From NCBI GenBank assembly GCA_003220905.1, contig QHTS01000149.1, positions 1 to 5,306 on the forward strand: a DNA stretch of 5,306 nt. Reading direction: 5' to 3'. Below, piece by piece: positions 4,082-5,306 of this stretch. The stretch is from Gemmatimonadota bacterium (GTDB taxonomy: Bacteria > Gemmatimonadota > Gemmatimonadetes > Gemmatimonadales > GWC2-71-9). Below the pieces are notes generated by a model. That model was not told the origin of the DNA. It worked only from the letters and a program-made list of their open reading frames with translations, and did not search any database. Position 1 is the first letter of the stretch; the number at the start of each line of letters is the position of its first letter. A program made the position numbers and the translations under genes.

Positions 4082-5306
4082 ATGGTCAGCGCTCTGCCAT
4101 CTCCGGGAAACGGGATGACTCTTGGTGCGCTGATGCTTCTCGCCCCGCTCGTCGCGAGTGGCGACTCGCTTTCGGGCCGGGTCGTCGCCCGCGACGGTCA
4201 CGCCGTCGCCGGCGCGACGGTGGTCGTGGTCGAGCTGCACCGCATCGCGCTCACTCAGACCGATGGTCAGTTCCGTTTCGCCGACATGCCTGCGGGGAGC
4301 TACACCGTGACCGTCCGTCGCCTCGGGTTCGCGCCGCTGGCGCGACAGGTGAGCGTGGCCGCGTCGACCACCCTCGATCTCACGCTGGAGCGGACGTCTG
4401 TGTGGGTCGAGCCGGTCACCGTGACGGCGACCCGCGCGCCGCTCGACGTTTTCTCGTCACCGCTCCCGACCGAGGCGCTCTCCGAAGACCGACTACGCCG
4501 CGCGCAGAGCGTGTCGCTCGCTCATGCGCTCGCCCAGCTCCCGGGGATCAACGCCCTCTCCACGGGGCAGCAGATCGGCAAGCCCGTCATCCGCGGGCTC
4601 GCCGGGCCGCGCGTGCTGGTGCTCGAGGATGGGAGTCGCCTGGAGGACTACTCCTGGAGCGACGAGGACGGTCCGTCAGTGGACGCCCGGCTCGCCCAAC
4701 GGGTGGAGGTGATCCGCGGGCCGGCGAGCGTGCTGTACGGCTCCGACGCCCTGGGCGGCGTCGTCAACGTGATTCCCGAGGAGCTGCCGGACGCGAACGG
4801 CGGACCGAGGACGATGCACACCGGCTTCGAGATCTCGGGGGCGTCGAACAACGCCGAGTTCGAGGGCGCCGCGCGAGTCGAGGGAGCGAGTGGCGGCTGG
4901 GGCTGGCGGCTCTTCGGGATCGGGCGGTTCGCGAGCAGCTTGCACACGCCCGTAGGCGAGCTCGACAACACGGGATTCAGCGCGATGTCGGGGGAAGCCG
5001 TCGTCGGCGCACGCGGCGCGCGTGGCAGCACCACGCTGCGTTATACGCGCTACGGTGGCGAGTTCAAGCTGCTCGAGGCCGAGGGACCCGCGACAGGCGA
5101 GACAGGCCGCCCTGAGCGCAAGCTGTCCGACGACCGGGTGCAGCTCGCCGGCGACTACCTCCTGGGTGGGGTGCGGGTCGAAACGAAGGCCCAATGGCAG
5201 CGTCACTCGCTCGTCGAGGTGGCGGACACGGGCGTGAGCGCCGGCGGCGCGCCGCTCGAGGGAACGGCGTTCGACCTATTGCTGAATACCCTCACGCTCG
5301 ACGTTC
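4082..5306 (+). CDS. TonB-dependent outer-membrane receptor with N-terminal carboxypeptidase-regulatory-like domain (3' end missing)
   Basis: An outer-membrane importer of the TonB-dependent receptor family, of which 408 codons are visible. Family members are usually 650-800 residues, so roughly half is missing. In order: a hydrophobic signal segment (about 13-25, TLGALMLLAPLVAS); a carboxypeptidase-regulatory-like beta-sandwich (about 30-102, with TQTDGQFRFADMPAGSYTV); a TonB-box-like PVTVTATR (111-118); a plug domain (about 125-232) with QLPGI, GKPVIRGLAGPRVLVLEDG and RVEVIRGPASVLYGSDALGG; then the first barrel strands. The plug resembles ZnuD-type metal receptors (IGKPVIRGL, the acidic Asp/Glu patch after LEDYSW), but the cargo is not proven. 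Start: ATG 4082 gives the longest form. ATG 4115 has a slightly better ribosome site (GGGA six bases before) and begins right at the signal segment. Neither N-terminus has the expected basic residues. Reading remains open to the window end with no frameshift. Confidence 0.93.
   Translation, partial: MVSALPSPGNGMTLGALMLLAPLVASGDSLSGRVVARDGHAVAGATVVVVELHRIALTQTDGQFRFADMPAGSYTVTVRRLGFAPLARQVSVAASTTLDLTLERTSVWVEPVTVTATRAPLDVFSSPLPTEALSEDRLRRAQSVSLAHALAQLPGINALSTGQQIGKPVIRGLAGPRVLVLEDGSRLEDYSWSDEDGPSVDARLAQRVEVIRGPASVLYGSDALGGVVNVIPEELPDANGGPRTMHTGFEISGASNNAEFEGAARVEGASGGWGWRLFGIGRFASSLHTPVGELDNTGFSAMSGEAVVGARGARGSTTLRYTRYGGEFKLLEAEGPATGETGRPERKLSDDRVQLAGDYLLGGVRVETKAQWQRHSLVEVADTGVSAGGAPLEGTAFDLLLNTLTLDV

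Noticed and set aside
3671..4240. A 189-codon minus-strand open frame spanning the small gene, the hairpin and the receptor start
   Set aside because: It would cross the terminator-like hairpin and oppose two better-supported genes. Composition is Arg/Pro/Ala-rich, typical of a shadow.
4057..5115. A 352-codon plus-strand open frame, the longest complete one in the right part of the window
   Set aside because: Its translation is Arg-rich with no recognisable domain. The frame starting at 4082 encodes a clear TonB-dependent receptor over the same bases, so this is a GC-rich shadow.
1..5306. tRNA, rRNA, CRISPR array, insertion sequence, toxin-antitoxin or defence module
   Set aside because: No cloverleaf-like segment, regularly spaced repeats, transposase motifs or terminal repeats were seen. 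The space is filled by metabolic and transport genes.

Overview
This is a GC-rich bacterial window with strong G/C preference at third codon positions. It is probably environmental or metagenomic. A TonB-dependent receptor shows a Gram-negative (diderm) cell. Its N-terminal carboxypeptidase-regulatory-like domain and the codon style would suit Gemmatimonadota or a similar soil phylum, but this taxonomic guess rests on style only.

Layout: the left two thirds (1-3566) is one tightly packed minus-strand operon. In transcription order it encodes a RuBisCO-like protein (RLP, form IV type; 3566-2448), a small single-domain cupin (2455-2054), a Sad/YneI-type aldehyde dehydrogenase (2057-693) and a DUF72/YecE-family protein (696-1, cut by the window edge). 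Each junction overlaps (8, 4 and 4 bp), so the four genes are almost certainly co-transcribed and translationally coupled. A 187-bp divergent intergenic region follows, with several inverted repeats. Next comes a 73-residue tryptophan-rich plus-strand protein of unknown function (3754-3975) with a good Shine-Dalgarno, then a 15-bp-stem hairpin (4004-4040). The window ends inside a plus-strand TonB-dependent outer-membrane receptor (4082 onward, 3' end missing).

The main point of interest is the RLP-cupin-ALDH-DUF72 operon. The RLP keeps the carbamylation-site lysine and the phosphate-binding glycines but has lost other residues needed for CO2 fixation, and the usual KDDE metal motif reads KDDH. 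An RLP working with a cupin has a precedent in Rhodospirillum rubrum, where the RLP isomerises 5-methylthioribulose 1-phosphate and a cupin releases methanethiol to give 1-deoxyxylulose 5-phosphate. Here the partner set differs, with an aldehyde dehydrogenase and a DUF72 protein locked into the same operon. This suggests a sugar-phosphate or methylthio-sugar salvage route ending in oxidation of an aldehyde. The substrate cannot be read from the sequence.

There is no gene-free stretch longer than 300 bases. I saw no tRNA, rRNA, CRISPR array, insertion sequence or origin.
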